Origin: Propionispira arboris
GTDB taxonomy: Bacteria; Bacillota; Negativicutes; Selenomonadales; Selenomonadaceae
Length of the DNA stretch: 64,000 nt
Direction: 5' to 3'
Assembly (NCBI RefSeq): GCF_900109225.1
Contig: NZ_FNZK01000001.1
Span: forward strand, 186,001-250,000
Positions 8,944-17,728 of this stretch are shown piece by piece; position 1 is the first letter of the stretch, and each line of letters starts with the position of its first letter. Under the pieces are notes generated by a model. The model was not told the origin of the DNA, did not search any database, and worked only from the letters and a program-made list of their open reading frames with translations. Position numbers and translations under genes: made by a program.

Positions 8944-9678
8944 GTGAAAATATTATGTGTAATTCCAGCCAGATATGCTTCGACACGTCTGCCTGGTAAA
9001 CCGCTTGCCGATATCAATGGGAAACCAATGATTCAAAGAGTCTATGAACGGGCCTGCCTGGCAAAAACTCCCGCACAGGTTTTGGTAGCTGCGGATGATG
9101 AGCGGGTATTTGATGCTGTCAGAAAATGCGGCGGACAAGCAATGATGACAGCAAAAGATCATGCCACAGGTACAGACCGCTTGGCTGAAGTGGCTAAAAA
9201 ATATACAGATATGGATATCATTATCAATGTGCAAGGAGATGAACCTCTGATTGAACCACAGATTATAGACGCGCTGGCTGCTGCTTTTATAGAAGATCCC
9301 GAGCTTAACATGGCAACAATCAAAACACCGATTGAAGATGCTGAAAAAGAAAATCCAAATAACGTAAAAGTTGTAACAGATCGAAATGGTTATGCCTTGT
9401 ATTTTTCGCGTTCTTTGATGCCATATCCACGTGTTGATACGGGGGTTCCAGTATATAAACATATCGGGATTTATGCTTACCGACGAGATTTTCTGTTAAA
9501 GTATGCAGTGATGGAATCTACACCACTGGAAAAGACCGAATCACTCGAGCAATTGCGAGCCCTTGAAAATGGTTATAAAATTAAAGTATTGGAAACGAAT
9601 TTTAAATTTGTTGGCGTTGATACACAAGAAGACCTGCTAAAAGTCAATGAAATCTATAAAGCGTTAGAAAATGTTTAA
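8944..9678 (+). CDS. kdsB: CMP-Kdo synthetase KdsB
   Basis: KdsB activates Kdo with CTP to CMP-Kdo, the donor for WaaA. The 244-residue cytidylyltransferase starts with the signature CVIPARYASTRLPGKPL, contains NVQGDEPLIEP and ends with the FVGVDTQEDL motif. GTG 8944 is chosen as start: TAGGAGT at 8929-8935 is well spaced, while the in-frame TTG at 8935 overlaps that site. It lies 33 nt after the fusion gene that uses its product. Confidence 0.96.
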   Translation: MKILCVIPARYASTRLPGKPLADINGKPMIQRVYERACLAKTPAQVLVAADDERVFDAVRKCGGQAMMTAKDHATGTDRLAEVAKKYTDMDIIINVQGDEPLIEPQIIDALAAAFIEDPELNMATIKTPIEDAEKENPNNVKVVTDRNGYALYFSRSLMPYPRVDTGVPVYKHIGIYAYRRDFLLKYAVMESTPLEKTESLEQLRALENGYKIKVLETNFKFVGVDTQEDLLKVNEIYKALENV

Positions 9679-9687
9679 ATGAAAAAT

Positions 9688-9802
9688 CATAAAAGAAATT
9701 ACAGCCAGTCTGGCAGTCTGTTAGTAAGGGAATATAGGGCATCGTTTGCTTCCTCCGTAACGCCACTCAACCCTATACTCCCTTACTGACGATTGCCATA
9801 TA
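9688..9802. repeat. palindromic intergenic element, complete copy
   Basis: Between kdsB and kdsA, an arm at 9711-9739 (TGGCAGTCTG...ATATAGGG) pairs with 9771-9798 (CCCTATACTC...GATTGCCA), about 27 of 29 positions including G-U pairs, around a 31-nt loop. Parts of the loop, the right arm and the left flank recur before lptB at 14509-14590, where the left arm is missing. It looks like a REP- or MITE-like element, or a mobile RNA hairpin; no transposase is nearby. The right end (GACGATTGCCATATA) lies 35 nt before kdsA. Confidence 0.65.
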
Positions 9803-9836
9803 TAAATTTCGTAAATTTTGAAAGGTGGTATATAGT

Positions 9837-10661
9837 ATGAATACAGTATCCGTGGGAAATATTAAAATAGGTACAGGACATCCATTGGTTTTATTGGCGG
9901 GACCTTGTGTATTAGAAGGACTCGAACGCAGTCTTAAGATTGGTAGAGGTATCAAAGCAATTACGCAGCGACTTGGTATACCTTATGTTTTTAAAGCATC
10001 TTTTGACAAAGCCAATCGTTCTTCCTTCAATGGGTTTCGCGGCCCGGGAATAGAAGATGGTCTCAAAATGCTGCAGACGATCAAAGACGAATTACAAGTG
10101 CCAATTGTCAGTGACATTCATAATGAAAATCAGATTGAAGCCGCTGCAAAAGTGCTTGATATCATTCAGATACCAGCATTTTTATGCCGCCAGACGGATC
10201 TTTTATATGCTGCGGCCAAATCCGGCAAAACCGTTAACGTAAAAAAAGGCCAGTTCATGTCTCCAAAAGACATGGAAAATGTCATCCATAAAATTGAAGA
10301 AGGCGGGAACAAAAATATTCTCCTGACAGAACGCGGCGCATCGTTCGGATATAATAATCTTGTTGTAGATATGCGATCTTTTCCGATTATGCGTTCTTTT
10401 GGCTATCCGGTTGTTTTTGATGCAACGCATAGTGTACAGCTTCCTGGTGGGGCAGGCACCTCTTCGGCGGGAAATCGGGAATATGTCGAATATCTTACGC
10501 GGGCGGCTGTTGGTGCAGGGGTTGATGCACTCTTTATGGAGGTTCATGATAATCCGGAAGAAGCTCTGTGTGATGGACCTAATATGGTTTATCTTGATAA
10601 ATTGGAAGATCTTTTAAAAGATGCATTAGCGATTAATGAAATTGTGAATAAACATAAATAA
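9837..10661 (+). CDS. kdsA: 3-deoxy-8-phosphooctulonate synthase KdsA
   Basis: KdsA condenses phosphoenolpyruvate with arabinose 5-phosphate to Kdo 8-phosphate. The 274-residue TIM-barrel protein carries [15 protein letters not shown]-like [30 protein letters not shown] and [11 protein letters not shown]. Position 24 in AGPCVLE is cysteine, where metal-independent E. coli KdsA has asparagine (GGMNVLE); this predicts the metal-dependent class. AAAGGTGG at 9821-9828 supports ATG 9837 over the in-frame alternative at 9825. Confidence 0.96.
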   Translation: MNTVSVGNIKIGTGHPLVLLAGPCVLEGLERSLKIGRGIKAITQRLGIPYVFKASFDKANRSSFNGFRGPGIEDGLKMLQTIKDELQVPIVSDIHNENQIEAAAKVLDIIQIPAFLCRQTDLLYAAAKSGKTVNVKKGQFMSPKDMENVIHKIEEGGNKNILLTERGASFGYNNLVVDMRSFPIMRSFGYPVVFDATHSVQLPGGAGTSSAGNREYVEYLTRAAVGAGVDALFMEVHDNPEEALCDGPNMVYLDKLEDLLKDALAINEIVNKHK

Positions 10662-10680
10662 GAAAGTAGAGGGTATTTCC

Positions 10681-11649
10681 ATGATTAAAGAAAAAGCAAT
10701 TGAAACACTCAACATTGAAGCAGATGCTGTTCGGGCCCTCATCCCGCGAATTGATGACGAATTCGAGCAAGCTGTGCAGTTTATTCTGGCCGGCAAAGGG
10801 CGTGTTGTTGTAACTGGTATGGGAAAATCAGGCCATGTTGGCCGAAAAATCGCTGCCAGTCTGGCAAGTACAGGGACACCAGCATTTTTTATGCATCCCG
10901 GCGAAGCTTTTCATGGCGATCTTGGTATGGTAACAGAGAATGATATTGTTTTGGCAATTTCCAATAGTGGTGAATCGACTGAAATTGTAAATATATTAGC
11001 CTTAATTAAACGGATTGGCGCTACGATTATTGCGATGAGCGGTCGTCGTGATTCTACACTTGGGAAAAATGCGGAATTTTTCATTGATATTGGTGTAGAA
11101 CGGGAAGCTTGTCCACTTGGGCTCGCACCAACTGCCAGTACGACGGCTACACTTGCTATGGGGGACGCTATAACCATTGCCCTGTTGTCGGCACGCAACT
11201 TTACTGCACAGGATTTTGCTTTATTCCATCCGGGTGGTGCCCTTGGCCGCAAACTGCTCTTGACGGTAGAAAATATCATGCATAGAGGTGAAGACAATCC
11301 GATTATTTCGGTTCGTCAAACAGCTAAAGAAGCATTGTTTATGATGACAGATAAAGGGCTTGGTGCAACTTCTGTCGTTGATGCGAACGGATTCTTCATT
11401 GGACTCGTGACGGATGGGGATATTCGCCGCGGCCTTGCCAAAGGAAGTCAGTTCCTTGATGAGCCTATCGAAAATCTGATGACAAGAACACCAAAAACAA
11501 TCAGCAAAGAAAAATTGGCAGCAGCAGCTTTAAGTGTTATGGAAAAAAACAAACCTCGTCCGATTACGGTGCTTCCTGTTGTTGACAATGAAAACAAACC
11601 AATTGGTATTGTCCATCTTACGGATTTATTGCGTCAGGGAGTTGTCTAG
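10681..11649 (+). CDS. kdsD: arabinose-5-phosphate isomerase KdsD/KpsF
   Basis: The enzyme converts ribulose 5-phosphate to arabinose 5-phosphate, the precursor for KdsA. The 322-residue protein has an N-terminal SIS domain (GMGKSGHVGRKIAASLASTG, HPGEAFHGDLGM) and a C-terminal pair of CBS domains from about residue 205. Family length and order are normal. It starts 19 nt after kdsA and ends 1 nt before kdsC, so the Kdo genes follow one another in a single unit. Confidence 0.95.
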   Translation: MIKEKAIETLNIEADAVRALIPRIDDEFEQAVQFILAGKGRVVVTGMGKSGHVGRKIAASLASTGTPAFFMHPGEAFHGDLGMVTENDIVLAISNSGESTEIVNILALIKRIGATIIAMSGRRDSTLGKNAEFFIDIGVEREACPLGLAPTASTTATLAMGDAITIALLSARNFTAQDFALFHPGGALGRKLLLTVENIMHRGEDNPIISVRQTAKEALFMMTDKGLGATSVVDANGFFIGLVTDGDIRRGLAKGSQFLDEPIENLMTRTPKTISKEKLAAAALSVMEKNKPRPITVLPVVDNENKPIGIVHLTDLLRQGVV

Positions 11650-11650
11650 G

Positions 11651-12217
11651 ATGGAAAAGACAGTAAGCCTGGATCTTATCGAACGTGCGAAAAAAATCAA
11701 ACTTTTGATTCTCGATGTGGATGGTGTGCTGACAGATGGCAAGCTCATGATTGGCCCATCCGGTGAACTTTGCAAAACATTTCATGTACACGATGGTTTG
11801 GGAATAGCGCTTAGCAAAAAATTTGGTTTAAAAACGGCCATTATTACAGGAAGAACATCAAAAATGGTCAAATTCAGGGCTAATGAACTTAAAATTGACG
11901 CGCTTTATCAGGGTCAAAGTAATAAAGTGAATGCTTTGGTCAAATTGCAGCAGGAATTTCATGTCAATCTCGATGAAATTGCCTATGTAGGGGACGATTT
12001 GATTGATCTGCCAGTTTTGACTCGAGTCGGTTTAGCTTGTGCCGTGCCAAATGCCGTGTCCGAAGTTAAAGCGAGATCACATTACATAACAGTGGCTCAT
12101 GGCGGACATGGGGCTGTACGGCAGGTTATTGAAATGATTCTAAGGGCACAAGGCTTTTGGGATCAGATTATTTCAGATTATACGCAGGCAAAAACGTTCG
12201 AAGATATAGAGCAATAA
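11651..12217 (+). CDS. kdsC: Kdo 8-phosphate phosphatase KdsC
   Basis: KdsC removes phosphate from Kdo 8-phosphate to give Kdo. The 188-residue HAD-family protein has nucleophile motif LDVDGVLTDG (D22, D24), ITGRTS as motif II and GDDLIDLPV as the metal-binding loop. It has no cap domain, as expected for the tetrameric KdsC type. ATG 11651 follows the kdsD stop by one base and uses an AGGGAG-like site within kdsD, which suggests translational coupling. Confidence 0.95.
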   Translation: MEKTVSLDLIERAKKIKLLILDVDGVLTDGKLMIGPSGELCKTFHVHDGLGIALSKKFGLKTAIITGRTSKMVKFRANELKIDALYQGQSNKVNALVKLQQEFHVNLDEIAYVGDDLIDLPVLTRVGLACAVPNAVSEVKARSHYITVAHGGHGAVRQVIEMILRAQGFWDQIISDYTQAKTFEDIEQ

Positions 12218-12250
12218 AGAGAAAAATATGGTATGATAGATTATGAAGTC

Positions 12251-12277
12251 ATTCCCCTTTTTGGGGGATTTTTATTA
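12251..12277 (+). terminator. hairpin with T tract after kdsC
   Basis: ATTCCCC at 12251-12257 pairs with GGGGGAT at 12263-12269 around a TTTTT loop, followed by TTTTATT. It has the form of an intrinsic terminator between kdsC and lpxL. Because lpxL and the lpt genes continue on the same strand 34 nt later with no obvious promoter, partial read-through is likely. Confidence 0.6.
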
Positions 12278-12310
12278 CATTTGACTGATGGAAAAGGAGA
12301 TTCGAACTCC

Positions 12311-13225
12311 ATGCAATATAAAATTTTAAAATTGATCAGTTATATTTTATGCCAACTACCGCATTCTTGTATTTTGTGGCTTGGCAAATATATGGGTTTA
12401 TTGTATTTCAACATTGCGGCGAAACAACGCAATCGTGCTATTCGGCAGCTCCGGGAATCACTTGGTAAATCACAAAAAGATGCGGAAAAGCTGATTCGAG
12501 GTTCTTTTATCAATATTGGTCGTAACTTTTTGGAAATTATGTATATGCCGAATTTAAAAAAAGAAAATTTCGAAACCTATATGGAAATCGATCATATAGC
12601 ACGTTTTAAAGCTGCTCTGGCTGAAGGACATGGTGTCGTTATTTTAACGGCACATGTTGGAAACTGGGAATGGCTTTCAGCGGCACTTGTTTTTTCTGGT
12701 ATACCACTTACGGCGATAGCCAAACCACAACCAAACGAGCAGCATACCCGAATATTAAATGAATTTCGGGCGATGGTCGGGGTGGAAATTTTTTCTCGTG
12801 GTACCAGTGAACTTCTTGGTGCTGCAAAAGCTCTGAAAAAGGGGAAGGCATTAGGCTTCCTTGTTGATCAGGATGCCGGGCCGGGCGGTGCTTTTGTCGA
12901 TTTTTTAGGGCGAACTGCCTCAACACCGATGGGACCGGCGGTATTTGCAAAAAAATTTGCTGCTCCCATTGTACCCGCTTTTATTGTTCGTAAACCAGAT
13001 GGAAAACACAAGGTCATCATTGGTGAAGTACTCCATTATGAAGATAAAGGTAACTCCGATCAGGATCTATATGATCTTACGGTCGAGATGACTCGTATTG
13101 TAGAAAAGGTTATTCAAGAGAATCCCACACAATGGCTGTGGTTTCAGAAACGTTGGAATACGACACCCGAGATGAAAAAAACAAAACATCATACGGTGAA
13201 GCAACAGGTGGCAGAAAATGAATAA
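12311..13225 (+). CDS. lpxL: late lipid A acyltransferase, LpxL/HtrB family
   Basis: The family adds secondary acyl chains to Kdo-lipid A at the inner membrane. The 304-residue protein has an N-terminal hydrophobic segment and the acyltransferase motif H115-VGNW-E120 (the HX4D/E active site), then the FLVDQDAGPGGAFVDFLG block typical of HtrB-like proteins. AAGGAGA at 12294-12300 supports ATG 12311; the in-frame ATG at 12233 lies before the terminator-like hairpin. It overlaps lptC by 8 nt. No second (LpxM) copy is present in the window. Confidence 0.92.
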   Translation: MQYKILKLISYILCQLPHSCILWLGKYMGLLYFNIAAKQRNRAIRQLRESLGKSQKDAEKLIRGSFINIGRNFLEIMYMPNLKKENFETYMEIDHIARFKAALAEGHGVVILTAHVGNWEWLSAALVFSGIPLTAIAKPQPNEQHTRILNEFRAMVGVEIFSRGTSELLGAAKALKKGKALGFLVDQDAGPGGAFVDFLGRTASTPMGPAVFAKKFAAPIVPAFIVRKPDGKHKVIIGEVLHYEDKGNSDQDLYDLTVEMTRIVEKVIQENPTQWLWFQKRWNTTPEMKKTKHHTVKQQVAENE

Positions 13226-13775
13226 CAAAAAAAGCAAAATGATTATTTTTGCATTTATTGCAATGGGGGCTGCTTTAATTTATTGGGCGATTGTCACCCA
13301 GCCGGCTCCGCAAAATAAAGATGTCCAACCAGTTACAATGGACAATAAAAGTATGAGTTATTCAGGCAATACCATTACAGAAGCAAAAAATGGTGTGAAA
13401 TTATGGGAAATGACAGCTGAATTTATCGAAGTTGATGCTGCTACTCAAAATGTTACACTCAAAAATATTAATGGTAAATTTTATCAGCCAAATGGTATCG
13501 TGGTTACGCTTACAGCACCACAGGCTCAATATGAAGCAAAAGCAAAAAACATTACCATCGCTGGTGGTGTACATGCAACCACGACGGATGATAGTGATCT
13601 GAAGGCAGAAAAAATGTTTTGGGATGCGGCTGCGCAAACCCTGACAGGCGAACAAAATATTATCCTGACCCATGGTGATACTGTGATTGTCGGAGATAAA
13701 ATTGAAACGCAGGATGGGTTCCAAAAAGTTAAAGTAAGCGGGAATGCACATATTACAAAAGGAGGAGCTCAATGA
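13218..13775 (+). CDS. lptC: LPS export periplasmic protein LptC
   Basis: LptC connects the LptB-FG transporter with LptA in the periplasmic LPS bridge. The 185-residue product has one N-terminal membrane anchor (about 8-27) and a periplasmic OstA/LptC beta-jellyroll with repeated strands (LWEMTAEFIEVD, LKNINGKFYQPNG, ITIAGGVHATTTDD). It overlaps lpxL by 8 nt and lptA by 4 nt (ATGA), so expression is probably coupled. Sequence is divergent as is usual for LptC; context makes the call firm. Confidence 0.9.
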   Translation: MNNKKSKMIIFAFIAMGAALIYWAIVTQPAPQNKDVQPVTMDNKSMSYSGNTITEAKNGVKLWEMTAEFIEVDAATQNVTLKNINGKFYQPNGIVVTLTAPQAQYEAKAKNITIAGGVHATTTDDSDLKAEKMFWDAAAQTLTGEQNIILTHGDTVIVGDKIETQDGFQKVKVSGNAHITKGGAQ

Positions 13776-14464
13776 TGAAACTGAAAAAAATGCAGAAGGT
13801 ATTGCTTAGCACAGCTGTCTGCTTCATTCTGACCACCAGTACATTGTATGCTGCAGCCGACCGTAAACCCGTTGAACTCAATGCAAATACCGTTGAATAT
13901 GATACGCAGACTGGCCTGATTACAGCTACTGGCAGTGTGAAAATGATACAGGATGGAGCTGTTTTAACGGGAGCATCCGCACAGTATAATTCCAAGACGC
14001 AAGAAGGTTTTGTAACGGGTGGGGTTGTGGTCGATAAAGAAGATATGCATATGACAGCGGCAATGATTAAAACGGCAGGCGCGAATCATATGATAGCAAC
14101 GGGGAATGTTGTTGCTGTTAAAGCCGACAAAACATTAACCGGTCCGCAAATTGATTATTATCCGGACACAAGTTATGCGGTTATAGAATCTGATGCGCGC
14201 GTGACAATGACAGATGGTACATTTACCTCAGATCGTATGGAAGCATATCTTAATGAAAATCGCTTGATTGGTACAGGTAATGTCCATATTGTCAGCCCGC
14301 CGAGAAACTTAGATGCAGTCGGCGATCAGGCAGTTTATTATGGCAAAGATGATGGAAAAGTTGTTTTGACGGGTAATGCTGTGGCGACACAAAATAATAA
14401 TACACTGCGCAGCAACAAATTAACGATTTATCTCGCGGGTGGAAAAGCGGATGTAACAACATAA
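13772..14464 (+). CDS. lptA: LPS transport periplasmic protein LptA
   Basis: LptA forms the periplasmic bridge carrying LPS to LptD. The 230-residue product has a signal peptide (basic start, hydrophobic stretch, TLYAAA cleavage region near 27-29) and OstA-type repeats such as VELNANTVEYDTQTGLITATG and ATGNVVAVKADKTLTG. It is a little longer than E. coli LptA (185), fitting an extra repeat. Start at 13772 overlaps the lptC stop; ATG is doubled (13772, 13775). Confidence 0.92.
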   Translation: MMKLKKMQKVLLSTAVCFILTTSTLYAAADRKPVELNANTVEYDTQTGLITATGSVKMIQDGAVLTGASAQYNSKTQEGFVTGGVVVDKEDMHMTAAMIKTAGANHMIATGNVVAVKADKTLTGPQIDYYPDTSYAVIESDARVTMTDGTFTSDRMEAYLNENRLIGTGNVHIVSPPRNLDAVGDQAVYYGKDDGKVVLTGNAVATQNNNTLRSNKLTIYLAGGKADVTT

Positions 14465-14508
14465 TGAAATTAGTTTAGTATTATATAATGCAGTTTATAT
14501 ATAGAACG

Positions 14509-14590
14509 CATTAAAGAAATTCATTCAGCCTATGAGTCGCCAGGATAACACCACTCAACCCTACACCCCGTTCCTGACGATTGCCATATA
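14509..14590. repeat. palindromic intergenic element, collapsed copy
   Basis: Here the left flank (CATTAAAGAAATT, 14509-14521) and right part (TAACACCACTCAACCC to GACGATTGCCATATA, 14547-14590) match the element at 9688-9802, but the left stem arm is gone, so no long hairpin forms. The right end again lies about 50 nt before a gene start (lptB). A 13-nt match to the left flank also occurs at 19677-19689. Confidence 0.55.
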
Positions 14591-14638
14591 AAATGTTTAA
14601 TGCCATATATATGTAAGAAAAATGGAGGAATTGCCCCC

Positions 14639-15358
14639 GTGTTTATAGAAGCTAGAAATTTAGTTAAAACATATAAAAATCGCAATGTCGTGGATGGGGT
14701 TTCTCTGAAAGTCGAAAAAGGTGAAATTGTCGGCTTACTGGGACCAAATGGTGCAGGCAAAACGACAACGTTCTATATGATTGTAGGTCTCGAAAGACCA
14801 AGTAATGGTGATGTATATATATCGGATGTCAAAATTACGGATATGCCAATGTATGAAAGAGCCGTGCAGGGAATCAGCTATTTAGCACAGGAAGCATCCA
14901 TTTTTCGCAAGCTTACGGTTGAAGAAAATCTCATGGCAATTTTAGAAACGACCAGTTTATCCAAAGAAGATCGGCAAAAAAAGATGGATGCACTGCTGGC
15001 GGAGTTCCACATTGGGCATGTGCGCAGTCGTAAAGGTACAGAACTTTCCGGTGGAGAACGCCGCCGTGTCGAAATTGCCCGGTGTCTGGCGATTGAGCCG
15101 CATTTTATTTTGCTGGATGAACCATTTGCCGGTGTCGATCCAATAGCAGTAGCTGATATACAAGAAATTATTGAATATCTTCGGCAGCGCGGTATTGGTA
15201 TATTGATTACCGATCACAACGTCAGAGAGACACTCAGTATCGTCGATCGGGCTTACATTTTAAATGAAGGTAAAATTCTGCTTGAAGGTGACAAGGATAC
15301 AATAGCCAATAGTGATATTGCCAAAAAATTCTATTTAGGTCACAACTTTACATTATAG
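14639..15358 (+). CDS. lptB: LPS export ABC transporter ATPase LptB
   Basis: LptB powers extraction of LPS from the inner membrane together with LptF/G. The 239-residue ATPase has Walker A GPNGAGKT at 35-42, the Q-loop region [19 protein letters not shown] typical of LptB, signature [15 protein letters not shown] and Walker [20 protein letters not shown] 14639 is the best start: GGAGG at 14624-14628 has 10-nt spacing and the protein then has the usual family length; an in-frame ATG at 14600 lies upstream of that site. Confidence 0.96.
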   Translation: MFIEARNLVKTYKNRNVVDGVSLKVEKGEIVGLLGPNGAGKTTTFYMIVGLERPSNGDVYISDVKITDMPMYERAVQGISYLAQEASIFRKLTVEENLMAILETTSLSKEDRQKKMDALLAEFHIGHVRSRKGTELSGGERRRVEIARCLAIEPHFILLDEPFAGVDPIAVADIQEIIEYLRQRGIGILITDHNVRETLSIVDRAYILNEGKILLEGDKDTIANSDIAKKFYLGHNFTL

Positions 15359-15368
15359 GAGAAATGCA

Positions 15369-16454
15369 ATGCGAATTTTAGACAGATATATTATACAAGA
15401 AGTTTTCCTCACTTTTATATTCGGTATATTTGCATTCTCCGCTGTTTTTGTTGGCTCAGGAACTTTATTCCGAATTGCTCAATATATGACAGATTATGGA
15501 GCATCCTTTACGGCAGTATTACGGCTGTTTATTTTTAGTCTGCCAAGCATTATTGTTTTAACATTTCCCATGTCAATGCTTTTGGCTACATTACTCACAT
15601 TTGGTAAATTATCAGGATCAAGTGAACTCACGGCTATGAAATCTTGTGGTATTAGTTTTTCGCGAATTGCAATGCCGGTGATTTGTATTGCGTTTTTTGT
15701 CAGCATCTTTGCGATTGCCTTTAGTGAGTTTGTCGTTCCCAAAGCAAACGAATCGTATAATAATATTGTGCGTTATGAAATTCAGGGAAATACTTCGCCA
15801 AAATCACAGGATCATATCATAGTGAAAGAGATAAAAGATAATAATATTCAACGGCTTGTTTATGCACGGCGTTATGATGCAGAAACCAATTCTATGCAGG
15901 GCGTATCCGTGCAGGAGTTTGAAAAAGAAGTCCTCGTTCATGTGGAAAATGCCGAATATGCTACATGGGAATCGGATCATTGGACTATGTATAATGGAAT
16001 GCTGTATGATTTTTCTGGTGGAGAAACAGAACGAACGATTCGATTTGATAAACAAAATCTGCCAATTATGCAAGATCCAAAGGCACTGGTACGAGAACAA
16101 AAAAAACCGGAAGAACTTACGATGAAAGAGCTAAGGGCTCAGATTAACATTATGAAATCGCAGTATGTAGATACGAAAAAACTTGAAACAGAATTGTATC
16201 AGAGGATTACAATTCCCATGGCAAGCCTGGTCTTTGCTTTAATTGGCATGCCATTGGGGCTGCAGCCGAATCGGACCAGCTCCTCCATTGGCTTTGGACT
16301 TAGTATTATCATTATTTTTATTTATTATAGTATCATGACGGTATCAAGTGCGCTTGGTCAGGGCGGCATACTGTCCCCGGCTTATGCGGTTTGGATTCCA
16401 AATTTGATCGGGTTCATTGCTGGAGTGACATTATTGCGCAAAGCAGCGAAATAA
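15369..16454 (+). CDS. LPS export permease, LptF/LptG family
   Basis: This is the membrane component of the LPS exporter. The 361-residue protein has the family arrangement: three N-terminal membrane helices starting at RILDRYIIQEV, a periplasmic beta-jellyroll in the middle (about 125-260) and three C-terminal helices including the PLGLQP motif. Only one such gene is present here, while Proteobacteria carry both lptF and lptG; either it forms a homodimer or a second permease lies elsewhere. It starts 10 nt after lptB with TAGGAG. Confidence 0.92.
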   Translation: MRILDRYIIQEVFLTFIFGIFAFSAVFVGSGTLFRIAQYMTDYGASFTAVLRLFIFSLPSIIVLTFPMSMLLATLLTFGKLSGSSELTAMKSCGISFSRIAMPVICIAFFVSIFAIAFSEFVVPKANESYNNIVRYEIQGNTSPKSQDHIIVKEIKDNNIQRLVYARRYDAETNSMQGVSVQEFEKEVLVHVENAEYATWESDHWTMYNGMLYDFSGGETERTIRFDKQNLPIMQDPKALVREQKKPEELTMKELRAQINIMKSQYVDTKKLETELYQRITIPMASLVFALIGMPLGLQPNRTSSSIGFGLSIIIIFIYYSIMTVSSALGQGGILSPAYAVWIPNLIGFIAGVTLLRKAAK

Positions 16455-16487
16455 TAAAGTTTAATTTTATTAGGGATGTGACACCTT

Positions 16488-17705
16488 ATGTATGGAATCG
16501 TTCTTATCATAGTTCTTGTGATTACGGGTGGTGCGATTGCTTTTATTGGTGATCGGTTAGGGACAAAAGTCGGTAAGAAAAAATTGTCGATTTTTGGGCT
16601 GCGTCCAAGGCATACTTCGATTATTGTAACGATTATCACGGGGATTTTGATTACAACATTGACATTTGGTATTATGGCTGCGGTGTCGAAAGACGTACGA
16701 ACGGCATTATTCGGTATGGAAAAACTCAATCAGCAGATTAAAGAAACGCAGACAAACCTCACCGTAGTAACGGATGAACTGGCTGCGGCTAATCTTGAAC
16801 AGGAAAACACAAATAAAGACTTGGCGAAAACAAAAAACGAGGTAAGTTCATTAAAAACAATTCAGGTGGAACTGGAAAGCCGCAATACGGCATTGGAATC
16901 CAATAATCGAAACCTTGAAGCTGGGAATGCCCAGCTTGTTTTGCACAATGATGATTTAATGGCACAAAACAGCGCTTTAGGTGATCAAAATACCAGTCTC
17001 ATGCAAGCTAATAGTTCATTGAATGAAGAGAATAATATATTGGCTGTGCGAAGTGCCGAATTTCGCCAAGGTCTGCAATTTGTTCGTCAAGGTGATATCA
17101 TTTATCGGGCCGGAGAAATTATTGCCAGTGGTGTGGTGGATGTCGCAAACAATGACAAAACGATCAATGCTGATCTTACGAGCCTTGTCTATCTGGCTAA
17201 CCGGAATATTACACAGCGCATGGGAGCTAAGAGCCCGATAGAAGGGGTTTGGATTTCGCAAAAGGAATTTGATGAAGCCTTTAATACGATAAAAAATGCC
17301 AGGCAAAATACAGTTATTCGTATTGTAGCTGCTGGCAATATTGTCTATGGTGAACCGGTTCGGGCTAATATACAGATTTATAAAAACAGTCTTATTTATC
17401 ATGAAAATGATTATGTTTTTGCTGAAAAATTCAGTGTAAAAGGACAAAGTGCGGATGAAGCAGAACGCACGGTTATTGAATTTCTGAAGCATGTCAACAT
17501 TTCGGCTATTAAAAAAGGTATTCTGTCCGATCCGATTAAAGGTTCCGTAGGTGTTATGACGGGATCACAATTTTATGATATTATTAACAGCATCGATCCG
17601 ATACGCGGCGATATTTTGCTTACTGCCTATGCTCAATCAGATACCAATGCGCTGGGGCCGCTTAAGTTACGGATAAAGGTAGAAGAAATTTTGGGGCAAA
17701 AATGA
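16488..17705 (+). CDS. DUF3084 membrane/coiled-coil protein
   Basis: The 405-residue product has two N-terminal membrane helices (about 3-20 and 45-67), then a long heptad-rich, N/Q/E-rich coiled coil (about 80-190, with repeated SLxxxNxxL elements), then a conserved C-terminal DUF3084 domain beginning near FRQGLQFVRQGDIIYRAGE. The function is not established. Its location directly after the lpt genes and before the SLH-porins suggests an envelope role, perhaps linking the inner membrane and periplasm; that is inference. It overlaps the next gene's first ATG by 4 nt. Confidence 0.85.
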   Translation: MYGIVLIIVLVITGGAIAFIGDRLGTKVGKKKLSIFGLRPRHTSIIVTIITGILITTLTFGIMAAVSKDVRTALFGMEKLNQQIKETQTNLTVVTDELAAANLEQENTNKDLAKTKNEVSSLKTIQVELESRNTALESNNRNLEAGNAQLVLHNDDLMAQNSALGDQNTSLMQANSSLNEENNILAVRSAEFRQGLQFVRQGDIIYRAGEIIASGVVDVANNDKTINADLTSLVYLANRNITQRMGAKSPIEGVWISQKEFDEAFNTIKNARQNTVIRIVAAGNIVYGEPVRANIQIYKNSLIYHENDYVFAEKFSVKGQSADEAERTVIEFLKHVNISAIKKGILSDPIKGSVGVMTGSQFYDIINSIDPIRGDILLTAYAQSDTNALGPLKLRIKVEEILGQK

Positions 17706-17728
17706 AAGAAATAGTCAAGGTGATTGAA

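Noticed and set aside
14484-14489. TATAAT before lptB as a promoter
   Set aside because: No -35 or extended -10 accompanies it, and the segment is A+T-rich; evidence is insufficient.
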